From contig PYIU01000001.1 in NCBI GenBank assembly GCA_003415625.1, forward strand, positions 7,504,210-7,568,209: DNA of 64,000 bases, read 5' to 3'. Source of the DNA: Aquanectria penicillioides (taxonomy: Eukaryota > Ascomycota > Sordariomycetes > Hypocreales > Nectriaceae). Under the pieces are notes generated by a model that was not told where the DNA came from, did not search any database, and was given only the letters and a program-made list of their open reading frames with translations. A program made the position numbers and the translations under genes. Positions 46,849 to 58,546 of the stretch are shown one piece after another (the stretch's first letter is position 1; each line of letters opens with the position of its first letter).

Positions 46849-48548
46849 ATGTCTCAGGAAAAGCCTGATGTCGCCCTCGTCGAGGATTCCACCACTACTG
46901 AGGACCAGAGTGCCAGAAACTTAGGTTCTAACGGGAGAAGCAATGAGGCAGTCTTGCTTCGGATCGATACCGAAGCAGGGAACCCTGACTACTCAGTGAA
47001 GCTTGCTAAAGATGGCCATGTAAGTTCGTGAGCATCACGGGTTGTTTCACAAACAAATTCACTGACATCGGTCGGATAGACGGTGCTAGTGCCTCAACCC
47101 ACCGACGATCCTGATGATCCTCTGAACTGGTCATGGGCCAAAAAGCATATGATCCTATTCATCGTGGCACTATCTGCCTTCTGCGGAGATTTCTCATCTG
47201 GCGCCGGTGTTCCCACCATTGTTCCACAAGCTGTCGAATGGGATATGGACCCAGTTCACGTTAACTATGCTGGAAATTTAAACGTGATTATGCTGTGAGC
47301 CCTCCCTACTATTTAGTTCAATTCAAAGCTCACTCTCTCTTGCGATATAGCGGAATTGGTGGCTTGTTTTGGATTCCACCGATTTACTTTTGGGGCCGCG
47401 CACCAGTTCTGTTTTGGACCCAAGTCTGCGGTACATGCTTCGTCCTCGGATCCTGCCTCACCACCGATTTTAGCACTTATTACGGACTAAGAGCACTTAC
47501 TGGCTTCACATTAACAGCATGCCAAGTCATCGGTCTTTCATTCATTAAAGATATGTTCTACTTCCACGAACATGCTCGGAAAATAGGCTTGTGGGCAGCT
47601 CTATTTCTGCTCTCTCCATACTGCGGTCCCATGTTCGGCAACTTCATCATTTCTGGTACTGGCGAATGGCGATACGTCTTCTGGCTTGTCTTTGCAATTT
47701 GCCTCTTCGACCTTCTTCTCATTGTGCTATTCGCAGACGAGACCTGGTATAGAAGAGACATTCCAAGAGAGGCACAGCCTGCACGTGGGACTCGGCTCCT
47801 GCGTGTCATCGGCATCTGGCAAATTCGCAATCACCATGGTTATTTTCTCCCATTAGGGCGATCCTATTTTCGCCTCATTGGTGTGTTTACCAAACCAATT
47901 ATTCTCATCATTATGCTGTACTACGGCCTCAGCTTCATGTGGGCGATCGGGATTAATGTCATGTCCTCGATTCTGCTGGGTGCATCCGAATCATCCGGCG
48001 GTTATGGCTTTGGCCCCAAAGCTGTAGGATTTGTTTACTTCACTCCTATTGTTGCCGTAGTTCTTGGAGAGCTATTCGGACACTTCTTCAACGATTTCGT
48101 CGCCAATAGATACATTAGGAAGCACAAAGGCTTGTTCAAGCCTGAAGCACGCCTTCCAACATGTATTCTAGGATCGATCTTCATGATTCCAGGGTTGATC
48201 CTGGTCGGCCAGGCCCTGCAGCATTTGTTGAATTACAGTGCCATCGTGATGGGTTGGGGCATGTACGTATTTGGGGTTATGATTGCTTCTGTTGCTGTTA
48301 CGGCTTATGCACTGGACTGTTATCCCGATGCGTCGGGCGAAGTCTCCGGGTTTCTCAACTTTGCCCGAACCATCAGCGGTTTCTCTGTTGGGTACTTCCA
48401 AGCCGATTGGGGCATGGCTCAGGGCTACGGTCAGTCCTTTGGCATCCAGTCTGCAATAGTTGCCGCGGCAACCATGATCCTCATTGCTGTTATGATTTTT
48501 GGGGAGCGGATCAGGGCAAATAGCAGACCTCTAAAGTTGGGTCTTTGA
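46849..48548 (+). CDS. MFS transporter (12 TM, DHA-type drug:H+ antiporter-like)
   Basis: Three exons: 46849-47019, 47080-47294, 47351-48548 (527 aa). Introns are 60 and 56 nt (GTAAGT and GTGAGC donors). The cytosolic N-terminus ends in PTDDPDDPLNWSWAKKH, the conserved pre-TM1 motif of fungal DHA carriers. After it, about 12 hydrophobic segments follow, with GIGGLFWIPPIYFWGRAPV (motif A region between TM2 and TM3), LRALTGFTLTACQVIG (motif B region) and a central loop around residues 270-300. Plasma-membrane carrier that probably imports the cluster substrate or exports a product. An upstream ATG at 46777 is possible, but the 46849 start fits the family better. Confidence 0.88.
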
Positions 48549-49904
48549 AGCTGGGCAAATTCTCAGAACTGTTGGTCAAATGATAGAGTAGCTTTTCAAT
48601 TCTGAGGAGCAAGTTTCAGCTCAGATACTTTAGCTACTATTTGGCCTACATCGCGCCAGCGACATCTCTCGCAACTCAATAGATGTAATGATCTAATTAC
48701 TCTCGAATTATTTTGATACAAACGCAGAGACCTACTAGGTGACAATAATCCTATCCTGCACTGTGAAGCTTCGTATTGCACTGTTATGAGCGATCTGGTC
48801 GTGCGCTATCATATGATAGTCAAGTCGTCATATCATTGATGAAGGAATTTGTCACTTGGGAGATATTTTCTACAACAAACAAGACTCTGCTCTCTACTAG
48901 CTTTCATTAGTCATGTTCAACAAATTAACTAGTATCTGGATATCGACCGGTCAGTGTCTTTTGGGATTTGATCCTGGGTGCATGCGAGCGTGCCCCCCCC
49001 CCCCCTCGTCCCACGCAGCGCCAGACTTTAATTTCAGACTAACACTAGGAGACGCGTCTCTGCGGGATTTCCCCCACCCCCGCACATCCAAGCACACACC
49101 CGAGGCAGGCTCGGCAGTTGCTGTTGAGCATACTCCGGTCGGTTAGCATGGTCACTTGGCGAGGAAGCCAGATGTCAAACAAGCTGATGGATCAAGGTCG
49201 TAGGGAAACTCTTAATTTCGTATCAAATGAGGGACTGGCTAGGTTAGCTGGTGTGGAAGGCCCGAGGAATTGCGAATCCTGATACGAATACATCATGATT
49301 GCTTTTTATCGGGATACAATGCATATTGATTTGCAAGGGGAAAGTTCTGACAGCTAGAAAAGTTGTTCCAGCCGAACTTAACACAGTACGCCTACTAGTA
49401 GTGGCTGTACTATAGTCATAACGTTGAATAGTATTTGACAATACAGCCATGTGACAAAATGAACACAGAAATCTAAACCGAATAGAAAACTACAGATGGT
49501 AGCCACTCATATTTATGCACCCTAAATAGAAAGGAAAGAATTAATATTATTTTCTCATACTTTACCACTTTAGAAGTTTGCAGACTCTTTATATATTAAG
49601 ATATCTAGCAAATTAGTCAAATAATACAGTTTACAAAGCTAATTGTCGCATACCCTATAGTCTGATTTATTCCCGCCCGGTCTAGGTGGTTGGATAAGCG
49701 CAGACCCCAGAACGGAACAGCATGGGATAATTTGTAGTATATGTTGCTAAAATAACCTTAATTAACTTTGAGAATTAGTATGACTCGGTCTTAAATAGCC
49801 ATTTCTAAATTTGTGTGCGCCTTTCTCGGCCTCCAATTGGGCTATTTCCACATCCTGAGTTCTTGGTAAAGCTACTGACTGCAATCGCGGGTGTTATTGT
49901 GTTC
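48549..49904. other. Intergenic, with poly-C tract
   Basis: Ends in AT-rich DNA (49500-49750). A run of 13 C lies near 48991-49003. No gene supported. Confidence 0.5.
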
Positions 49905-50330
49905 TGAAACTCACCGCCGACATGCTTGGCGATTTCTTCCCAATCCTTGGAACTCTGGACACTACCAAATGTGCCATCCTAGCATTCGATATTGATGTAA
50001 TCAAAAGCCCCTCCGTTACCGCCGTTTCCAAGTGAGATCAAACAAGTTGTATACCACCTCGTCAATTACGCTTGGCTTAGTTGTGTCGCGGAGCTTAACC
50101 GTCTGCAACACAAGATTCGTAGTGCTTGCGGGGCTCAGAAGGAGAGTCATACCCAGCGAGTCGTCCAAGCCCTCGAATCTTGGAAATGGAGCTTTCAAAT
50201 ACAAGGCAGTTTCTTCTTGTCTCAGCTCTGGTGGGCATTCAAAGAGTCGAAGACCATAAAACTCAGCTTCCAAGTCTTTCCAGCCGCTGACCTGGTCTGA
50301 CAAACACCAGCACAACCGGATGGCATCTCC
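49905..50330 (-). pseudogene. Decayed gene of unknown family
   Basis: A minus-strand frame of about 105 codons (KYGDAIRLCWCLSDQVSGW, YLKAPFPRFEG, VYNLFDLTWK) then shifts by one base at about 50020 into GGNGGAFDYINIEC. It meets a TAG near 49990 and reads on through DGTFGSVQSSKDWEEIAKH. The pieces join smoothly across the two lesions, so this looks like one broken gene. I recall similar unnamed fungal proteins but cannot assign a function. Confidence 0.5.
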
Positions 50331-50852
50331 ATATTTAATTTGCCCGGAGTCTGCTTTTACACCGACTCACTAACTCTCAAATCTGTGGGTATATCATGAT
50401 AGTTAACTTATTTCCTCTCCTTACTTGACTGCGACAGTATCAATACTCTAGTTTAACGTTTATCGCATTTCTTGACCCATGAAGCATTCTCGACACTATG
50501 GAGTTCTGTGAATCCAACAGATCCTCAGAGTCTGGTATCCTTTTAATCCGTCCTATTTTTCCCTCCGAGTTTAATCATAACATCCCAACTAAATCTACCC
50601 ATGGCTACCAAATCCACCCACGGCATCGAACCCAGTAACAACAACCATACCATCCCGCCACAAATTCGGCCTCCTCGCCGAGAAATATTAGAAAACACCA
50701 CAATATAGTCAGCGAAAAGTCTTTCATCCAGCTCACTAAGTCAGCAATCATTGGCGACTCCAAAACTCAAGCCTCTCGACTGGCTACGGCTCTTGGTGAG
50801 TACGGACGAAATGTCTTCAACGACTTCATCCCTTCGATCGTATTTGTGAGCC

Positions 50853-51554
50853 TCATTCATTGATGGCCTGTGCAGTGAAGAAAATCGAATTGAATATGGT
50901 GTCTGTCCAATCTTCATACTCGACACGTTGTTGTTCGATTCGTTTCTTGGGCACCGGCTCTGGTGTGACCTTGGGGGCCTTCAGCTGTGTCTCGGTCATG
51001 TATCGCAACATGTCTCGAGGCAACCGTTCTTCCTCCACTGTGAAATTTCCGTGGAGAAACTCGAACAGGTCTTGGCGTTCATCCTGTGTTGCCCTGAGGT
51101 TGTTTAAGACGGAATATTCCCAGACAGTCTCGGATTCGTCATATTCTGATGCCTTGTCGTCATGGAGGTCGGGAGATGGGTAATGTCTATCTGATAATGT
51201 CGGGTAGTGTCTATCGTCATCATCGAAAATATCATCTCGAGGATCGAGACTAGGTGTGAGTCGCGATAGCCTGTCATTGGATCCTTTGTGGGTAGAACTG
51301 GCAGGTCTACCGGACCGACATTTCCGGCTGGTGGAGAGGTGGTCAAGGGTTCCTCTCATTCTTTCTTTGTCGAGAACGCAAAGGGCACCAAGTAACGAAT
51401 CTGATGTGCATTGGCACATGGCATGCTTGTCTTCGGCTCTATGACCAGTTTCATCTTCTGAGTGAGTGGATGAAGGAGCCCTCGGTTTCAATCCCTGCAT
51501 ATTCCATTCAGCTGTATGCACCACAGCGACTACCCTCCGTTCTGCAGCTCGCAT
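50853..51554 (-). CDS. Hypothetical protein, hydrophilic and acidic
   Basis: Single open frame of 233 aa from an ATG at 51554. Composition is hydrophilic with Asp-rich middle parts (DPRDDIFDDDDRHY) and a tandem DRHYPTLS/DRHYPSPD. A C-terminal half has coherent helical spacing (VWEYSVLNNLRATQDERQDL, FLHGNFTVEEERLPRDM). No signal peptide, TM segment or known domain. It could be lineage-specific. The opposite strand is partly open too, which lowers confidence. Confidence 0.45.
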   Translation of the reverse strand: MRAAERRVVAVVHTAEWNMQGLKPRAPSSTHSEDETGHRAEDKHAMCQCTSDSLLGALCVLDKERMRGTLDHLSTSRKCRSGRPASSTHKGSNDRLSRLTPSLDPRDDIFDDDDRHYPTLSDRHYPSPDLHDDKASEYDESETVWEYSVLNNLRATQDERQDLFEFLHGNFTVEEERLPRDMLRYMTETQLKAPKVTPEPVPKKRIEQQRVEYEDWTDTIFNSIFFTAQAINE

Positions 51555-52795
51555 GGTGATATCAACGGCTCTATTGGACGTCCAACAGGTAGCTTAGTGT
51601 ATTTTGCTGCTTTGCAGGTCTACTGTGGTAGATATATTGCAGCATGTGATGTGTTGTGAGCAATCTGGCAATCGTTGGCGATTTTCCCAGAACGGAAATA
51701 CAAAAGCAGATAATGTCAGGGTTGCAGGGCTGAGAGAACAAGCGCACTAAACAAAGGCATTAGTGATAGAAGCAGATTGCCGCTCGGTCCTCTACAAGTG
51801 CCGGGACGAAGAGATGTTATAAAACTAGGACAGATTAGATTTTGTAAGGTTCACCAGTGCCGACGTAACGTGAAACTATCTCGCAAGATGGTAGACATAG
51901 CAGGTTAGGAATTAAACTCATCATCCACCTGGACTGGCGCCTCGGTTATCTGAATCTGGTTTACCGAGCTTTGGATCTCGCAAATAACCAACGATGGGCC
52001 CATCTCGACGGACTCCCTAGGCAGTGGGACCGCCGTCCCCGCGGGATTGAGACCGTCCTATTGGAGGCTAGGATACCCAGTTTCCGAATGAGCCGAGGTT
52101 GAAACCCACCGACCTCGAACTGCCGTGTCACAGAACGGGACATTGCGGATTATGTCCAGCTTGGCAGAGTGCTAAGCCGATTGAGGCTAATTCAGGTCTG
52201 GGGGGCTACGTCTATTGCCCAAGCGATCGGTTCATGAAACCCCTGCTAAGGTAGTGCGCTTCTACCCCACGGGGCATGGGGGTTGGGGAACTCGCGCAAC
52301 TAAGGGGGTGGGGTGTAGGGTAGGCGTTGGCCATTTCAATTTTGCAATGTGTTATAATGCTTCACATTGCGAAATCTGGATAATAAGGATATTTCCAGCG
52401 GTATTCTAAGTGGTGGACGATTCATAGTAACTAAAATGGAACGCGAAGTTGGTTGTAAAAAAACGCTTTGCTTGGCGACAGTTCGGCTCTAAGCTTGTTA
52501 GCCTCCAGAACTGCAAAGGCTACGTTTGTGACCGAGCCATTTCTTGTGAACAACGAACATTCCGATTTGTTTGAGGTTTTAAATCAAGTTTTTATTTAGG
52601 ATCGGAACGCTATTCCAGAAGCTATGCAATATACCTCGAAACGGACTTTCTATTCTTAAACTCGAATTCAAGGTCTCCATGCAATCCCACGCCACATCAG
52701 TACCGAGCGCATTCTTGTGCAGCGAGAGAAGTACTTCCTGATATCCCACCAAATTGAAATCAGTTGCAGCAGGTATTGCGGCGTTGAAAATGGCG
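51555..52795. other. Intergenic spacer
   Basis: No coding frame with motifs. G-rich strings occur near 52260-52330. Confidence 0.5.
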
Positions 52796-54099
52796 TTAGG
52801 GCACAGTCGAGAGGTTGTAAATCTTCTGATGCCACTGTAGCCATGACCTGCTGCTTCTTGTAAGATGATTCGCAGTGTGTAGTGCTAGCAAATCAAACTG
52901 AGCCTGGGAGGTTTGGTTAGAGAATCGCTGTCTCTGCCTGGCCCAATTTACCAGTACAGCATAGAGGGTCTCTGAGTGGTCTGGACATTGTGATATCTGC
53001 TCCATTTCTGATGAGGGCTTTGAGCGTGTGCTTGCATTCTCTCATCACCACTATATGCATAGGAGCGTGTCCATCGCCGGTCAAGGCTCCAAGATCCGCA
53101 CCCGTTTCAACTAGAAGGTCAATCATCTTCACCTTGTCAGTACTTGCCGCCCACTGAATTGACATACCATCATTGGAAGCTAATTGGTTAATGGGCGCCC
53201 CATTCTCCGGAAGAAGCATCGCGATTTCAACATAGCTGTTCAGCGCAGTGATGTGAAGTGGCGAGCCTGCATTGATCTGGTCAGAGAACTCGCATTTCCC
53301 CTAAGCGATGAATTGATTGCTGCTACATCCCCTTTCTCTGCTGATGCTATCAGAGCCCTCGAAGTTCCGTCTCCTAAAGCAGTTCCATGATTTTCAGGAG
53401 CTTCTGGACTCGATCCACCAGTCCAATTGTTGTATCAGAATCTCTCCCAGCAGCCAAGGCCTCATGAAAGCCTTCTGCTTCCGTTGAGTTGATATGGCAT
53501 GCAGAATTAGCCCCCTTGCTAGGAAGTAGCTTGGTGAGGTCAACGTTGCCTGCAGACACCGCAGTACAGAGTGGAGTTAGATTCCGCCCTGTGGCGAAAT
53601 CAACATTTTCATCCCCGTCCAGGATAAATATGGTAATCTCTCTGAATTCATGAAGTACAGAAAGGTAGAGAGGAACCATTACTTCACTGTTTGCGGCTTG
53701 GAGGTTGGCTCCTCTCTCAACTAACAACTTGAGAACCTCGCGTTGGCCGAAAATTGTCGCAATAGGTACTGAGGTATTCCTAAAGTCATCATTGACTTCC
53801 AAGTCTACAAAAAGCTCCTCAAGCATAAGTTTTACTACTTCGACACGGCCGTTTTTTGCGGCTTCATGAATCGGCGCGGTTCCTTTCTCAGGGCGGATGT
53901 TGGGATCAGCGGCACCCTCCATTACTAGAGTTCTGATGAATTCCACATGACCCTGTGTTGCTGCTGAGTACACCAATGACCATTTCTCTCTTGGCCGTGT
54001 ACCAGCAAAACTAGTTTTACCGGGAAACGACAACCAATGGGCCCATTTACCAACGATCCCATTTGGGAGAAAGTCTGGGAAGCAGGCGAACATGCACAT
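52796..54099 (-). pseudogene. Ankyrin-repeat protein, broken by frameshifts
   Basis: The longest frame (54099-53374) carries ankyrin units such as YSAATQGHVEFIRTLVMEGA, APIHEAAKNGRVEVVKLML and VLKLLVERGANL. It stops near 53375, but the next units (ALIASAEKGDVAAIN, then SPLHITALNSYVEIAMLL, then IQWAASTDKVKMIDLLVETGADL) lie in shifting frames down to about 52800. At least three frame changes (near 53375, 53295 and 52960) are needed to join them. A relic, or a very error-prone stretch. Ankyrin repeats are protein-interaction modules and are often the sensor part of fungal NLRs. Confidence 0.7.
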
Positions 54100-54503
54100 T
54101 AATCTTACAAACGAACTTCTGGGTGTACTAGGAAAGACTCAAGATCAACGACCAAACTAGCAGCGGATTCGAGGAGGCCTGAGAGTACGGCTATTAGATC
54201 AATTTCTTTGTCATCTGAACCCGTTGTTGAGGTTGAACTCGAGGAGCTACTAAATTAGTTTCCAGAGAGCCCAGTCTATTAGCGATATCTGACTTACTCG
54301 CTGAGAACAACATCCAGAATCATAGGTGAATTTCGTACTCAAGACTGAACCCACTCGTTCCTCAACGATGGCTGTGAGTCTCGCCACTCTTCTGGAATGG
54401 GTAGCAACATTGACCGAATAAATTCCTGCCCGCTCGTGCTGACGGTTTCATTCAATATGTTTCGAGGAAATAAGCTGCAGGGTAAACGCTCATTTATCTA
54501 GCT

Positions 54504-55506
54504 GCACGGGGGGCATGTTGCAATGGTTAAGCTCCTATTGGGGAATGGCGCAGATACGAGCGCTCTCCCTGATTTTGGGCTAACATTACTAATGTTTGCT
54601 GCTTATAATGGACATCTCTGTCCGATGTCGTGATGGTCAGACAATATTAAATGCCGCGGCCTAGAAAGACCATGTTGAGGTGGTCCAATTCCTCTCTGAG
54701 AAAGGTGTCGATATCAACACACCAGGCAACCGTCTATGGATGCCGATCAATGTGGCCGCCCAGAGCGGCCATGTGGAGGTGGTTGAATTTCCTTTCGAGA
54801 AAGGCGCCGACATAAGCATTTCAAACAACCTGGGGCCGACGCGGATCCTTGATGCCTCTCATAACGGTCATTTAGTGTTGGTCAAGCTTTTCTTCGATAA
54901 AGGTGCCGATATCAATCTCCAGGATGACAGTCAGTGGACACCGATCAATGACGCTGCTGGATCTGGCTATCTAGAAATCGTTCGCTTCCTGCTTAAAAAG
55001 AATGCGGATTTTAGTATCGAAGCACAAAGTAACATAGCGCCAATTAATGCAGCAGCAGAGAATAGTCATATTGAAGTAGTCAGACTTCTAGGTGCAAAGG
55101 GTGCGGATTTCAATAATGCTACCGCTGTTGAATGCACGCCATTGAATGCTGCGGCTAAAAACGGTCATCTGGATGTGGCAAAGTATGTATTTGAACTCGG
55201 ATCTGATGTTAATATGTCGGATATGAACGGACTGGTGCCCATAAATTCGGCTACAGCGGGTGGGCATTTGGACACTGCCAGGTTTCTCATCGAGAAAGGG
55301 GCGGATGCTACGGTTCCGGACCGTGATGGACGCACTCCAATATCTACAGCAGCTTCCAAGGCCATTTTGATTTGGTCAAACTGCTTCTTGCGCAGAAGGT
55401 TACGAACTGGGGTCTTCAATTTCCAGCCAGGGTAATAGGCTGTATGTACGACAGCGAGACTGTACGGCCAAGTTGGCTAGGTTTTCGGGGCTCGACTGTA
55501 ATGTAA
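54504..55506 (+). pseudogene. Ankyrin-repeat array with nonsense and frameshift
   Basis: Repeats run from HGGHVAMVKLLLGNGADT (54504), through LNAAA-TAG-KDHVEVVQFL (the TAG at about 54662 replaces a sense codon), then seven or more 33-residue units (INVAAQSGHVEVVEFPFEKG, INDAAGSGYLEIVRFLLKK, LNAAAKNGHLDVAKYVFELG). A one-base shift near 55362 moves the last unit (HFDLVKLLLAQKV) to another frame, which ends at 55506. Together the lesions make it a pseudogene. It is divergent from the other ankyrin relic across about 400 bp. They may be remains of paralogous NLR-type sensors. Confidence 0.75.
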
Positions 55507-56838
55507 AGAGGTGAACCGAAGGGATCTAAAAGCAGGGAAAGTCTCTTTAGCCTTGCTGATAACCCAGACATACAGGGGCTTGGGATCCCAAAATTTAACT
55601 AGACAGGCAGCTCACCTTAAACTTGGTGGTAGCTCAGCTAGGGAAGGGGAAGAAGATTTGGATAAACTTGGATCTGATCTCCAATTGTAGTAGTATCAAG
55701 AGGAACCCCGGTTCAGGAGTGGCAAACTGCCGTGACGGAGGTCATGTGCCATACCCTGTTGCCTCCCAGGATTATGATGATCTGAGGCGGTACAGAACCC
55801 TCCGCCACAATTTTATCCAATATGACAAGGATTATCAATGATATAGACCTCGACTGTGATGGTGGGCCCGAGTAATGCTGTGGCGGACGTCTATCCCCAA
55901 ATGCAAGCGGGTTTGGCCGCGATTCTATGTATCCAGGCGTCATAATTTCCATGACTTTGTACCCTTCTCAAATCATTGTTCTACTTGAGTTGGCTTGATT
56001 ATACAACTAGACTGCTGTCGCCTTGCGATAAGATAGGTTACAACTAACTACGAGGTTAGTGCTCGATATCATATTATCCTTGGATTTTTTTTTTTTTTGG
56101 GAACGCGTCTTGTTCATGTCTGTGGTGCAGAATTCTGAACCATGCACAGCGTCAAAACCCTCATTCGCAGAGCCGGAGTTTTGGAGTACTCCGATATCAC
56201 AACCACGACGGTATTTGGGGCTTGTAAAATAGGTGGCAACTTGCGGGGTCACGTAAAGACCCCCCTAATAACAGTGAGATTCCAAATGCCGCTCTGTTTC
56301 CCGGTCAGATGAGGGCTGCGCTCACAAATGAGGGCTCAAAAGACCGCGGGCCGCGGTGTAGGGACCCCTGGTGGCGACTGACTGCGACTGACTGGGCGCC
56401 ATCAACTGTAGATGGGTCGATTGGTTCCGCATCAGGAAATTGACACGTTGGATGCTCTATCAGTGGCTGCGACCACCAACTCCCCCGAGGCAAATATCCC
56501 CGCATCCTGTTGGAGCCCGGAGGGCCGTGGTGCTAGGACTCGGAGGGCCGTTGGCTGTGAGGGACGGAGCGCCGTCACGCTAGCAACTGGCTGGGGTAAT
56601 CTGGGGTAACTGGTCGGGAGCTGCGATCCTGGTCGAGTTCGGATCAGCGGGGAAGCAATCTAGACTCCCCCAGATTCCCCAGGTTTTCATATGATAGTCA
56701 GGCAACATAAAACATAAAGAAGCGCGACATGACAGCTTGAAGGTTGAGAAGGACGACCGAATCTCCCACCCATCCAGCTCACCACTCCCCTCGACCAGCC
56801 TCAGCGTCAACGCCAGACACTGTTCACAACCGCCCGTC
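55507..56838. other. Intergenic and promoter of the Dal5-type carrier
   Basis: A poly-T tract lies near 56087-56098. The stretch 56330-56680 is more GC-rich, with repeated CTGGGGTAA and GGAGGGCCG strings, but no motif-bearing frame. Confidence 0.5.
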
Positions 56839-58546
56839 ATGTCTAAGAAGGACGACTCCGGTACACCTGGGCAGACAAACCTTGCCCCCAGTGTTACTTG
56901 CGAAGAGGACATTGAAAAGGTTCAGTTGTAAGCGTTCTCTTTCCCGAAGATTCCCATCCACAGTGCTCACTCATTACCTTGTAGCTCCGGTGAAATCGAC
57001 GCAAACCTCGTCATTAGCGATGCCGAGAAGAGACTTCGACGGAAAATCGATCGATACATTGTCCCTACGGTTGCCACGCTATATCTGTTCTGTTTCATCG
57101 ATAGAGCCAATATCGGTATGTAAAGTTCAATCTTCGACAAGACGCTGCACAGTTCCTTCAACAGCTAACATGATGCGCCATTTAGGCAATGCACGACTCG
57201 CCAACCTTGAAGCGGATATTGGCCTCGGAGGAAGCGATTACAACATCATTCTATCCATCTTCTACGTCTCTTACTGTCTCTGCGAAGTCCCGATGACTCT
57301 GTCCTGCAAACTCCTCGGACCCGGCCGCTTCCTACCTCTCACGACTCTCATGTTCGGCGTTTGCACCGTCGCGACGGGTTTTGTTCAGACCAGGGCGCAG
57401 ATGATTGGCGTGCGATTCCTTCTCGGCATCTTTGAGTGTGGTGTGATGCCTGGCATCGCCTACTATCTCTCTCGTTGGTATCGTCGATCTGAGCTCTCGT
57501 TTCGATTGGCTATGTATATGGTCAGCGCTCCCGCGGCTGGTGCCTTTGGCGGTCTTCTGGCTTCCGGAATCCTAAAGCTGGATCATTTCGGCTCCATGAC
57601 GAACTGGAGGATGATCTTTGGCATCGAGGGAATCATCACCATTGGTCTATCTATTATGTCCTACTTTACGCTTACGGATAACCCTGCCACTGCGCGCTGG
57701 CTCACCGAGGAGGAGAAGGATCTGGCCCTCACCCGAGTCAAGTCTGAGCGTATCGCCCAAGAAGTTGTGATTGACAAGATGAACGCTACTAAGCTCAAGA
57801 ATGGTGTGCTCAATCCCATCACGCTTGCTACATCGCTGGTTTTCCTTCTCAATAACATTGTCGTGCTGGGCATCTCTTTCTTCCTGCCGACCATCATTAA
57901 GGCCATCTACCCCAACGACTCGAGAATCCAGCAGCAGCTTCTTACCGTACCGCCATATGTTGTCGGAAGCTTCTTCCTACTCTTTGTTCCATATATCGCT
58001 AGTCGTTATGACACGCGACAAGTCTTCCTCGTCGGCAGCGCTCCTCTAGTCATGGTTGGATACTGCATCTTGCTCAAGGTCACAGACCCTAACGTGCGAT
58101 ATGCTGCCATTTTCTTGACCGCCAGCTCGACCTTTATCCCTGGCGCCCTATCGAACGCACAGGTTAGCGCCAACACCGTGTCTGACACTTCGCGTAGTAT
58201 TGCTATCGCAACCAATGGTACGTTTCTTCCAGTTAATGCCCAACGTTTGAGATGCAATTTCTAACAATGATGCGCAGTGCTCCTTGGAAACATGGGTGGT
58301 CTCGTTGCTACATGGACGTATCTCAAGTGGGATGCCCCGATGTACCCTATCGGCAATGGCCTCAACCTGGCCATGTCGTGCTCCTTCGGCTTGGTTGCCC
58401 TGGGAGCACTGCTCTGGATGAAGATGGACAATGCACGACGTGATCGATTGACTCCTGAAGAGAGGCAGGCCAAGTTGGCTGGCCTCACCCGCGCGCAGAT
58501 TTCGGATCTTGATTGGAAGCACCCCGACTTTAGATGGAGGCCTTGA
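56839..58546 (+). CDS. MFS transporter, anion:cation symporter (Dal5/allantoate permease type)
   Basis: Four exons: 56839-56927, 56985-57115, 57186-58217, 58278-58546 (506 aa). Introns are 57-70 nt with GTAAGC, GTATGT and GTACGT donors. The cytosolic N-terminus leads into AEKRLRRKIDRYIVPTV and FCFIDRANIGNARL, the diagnostic ACS signature (D-R-x-N-I-G-N-A). Motif-A-like and TM4 residues follow (VRFLLGIFECGVMPGIAYYLS). Membrane segments run to about residue 465, with a basic cytosolic tail ending KHPDFRWRP, also typical. It takes up a carboxylate-type nutrient (allantoate, nicotinate, pantothenate or similar). The substrate cannot be told. Confidence 0.9.

Noticed and set aside
48991..49003. 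Run of 13 C bases
   Set aside because: Simple homopolymer; possible sequencing or slippage artefact, with no wider structure.
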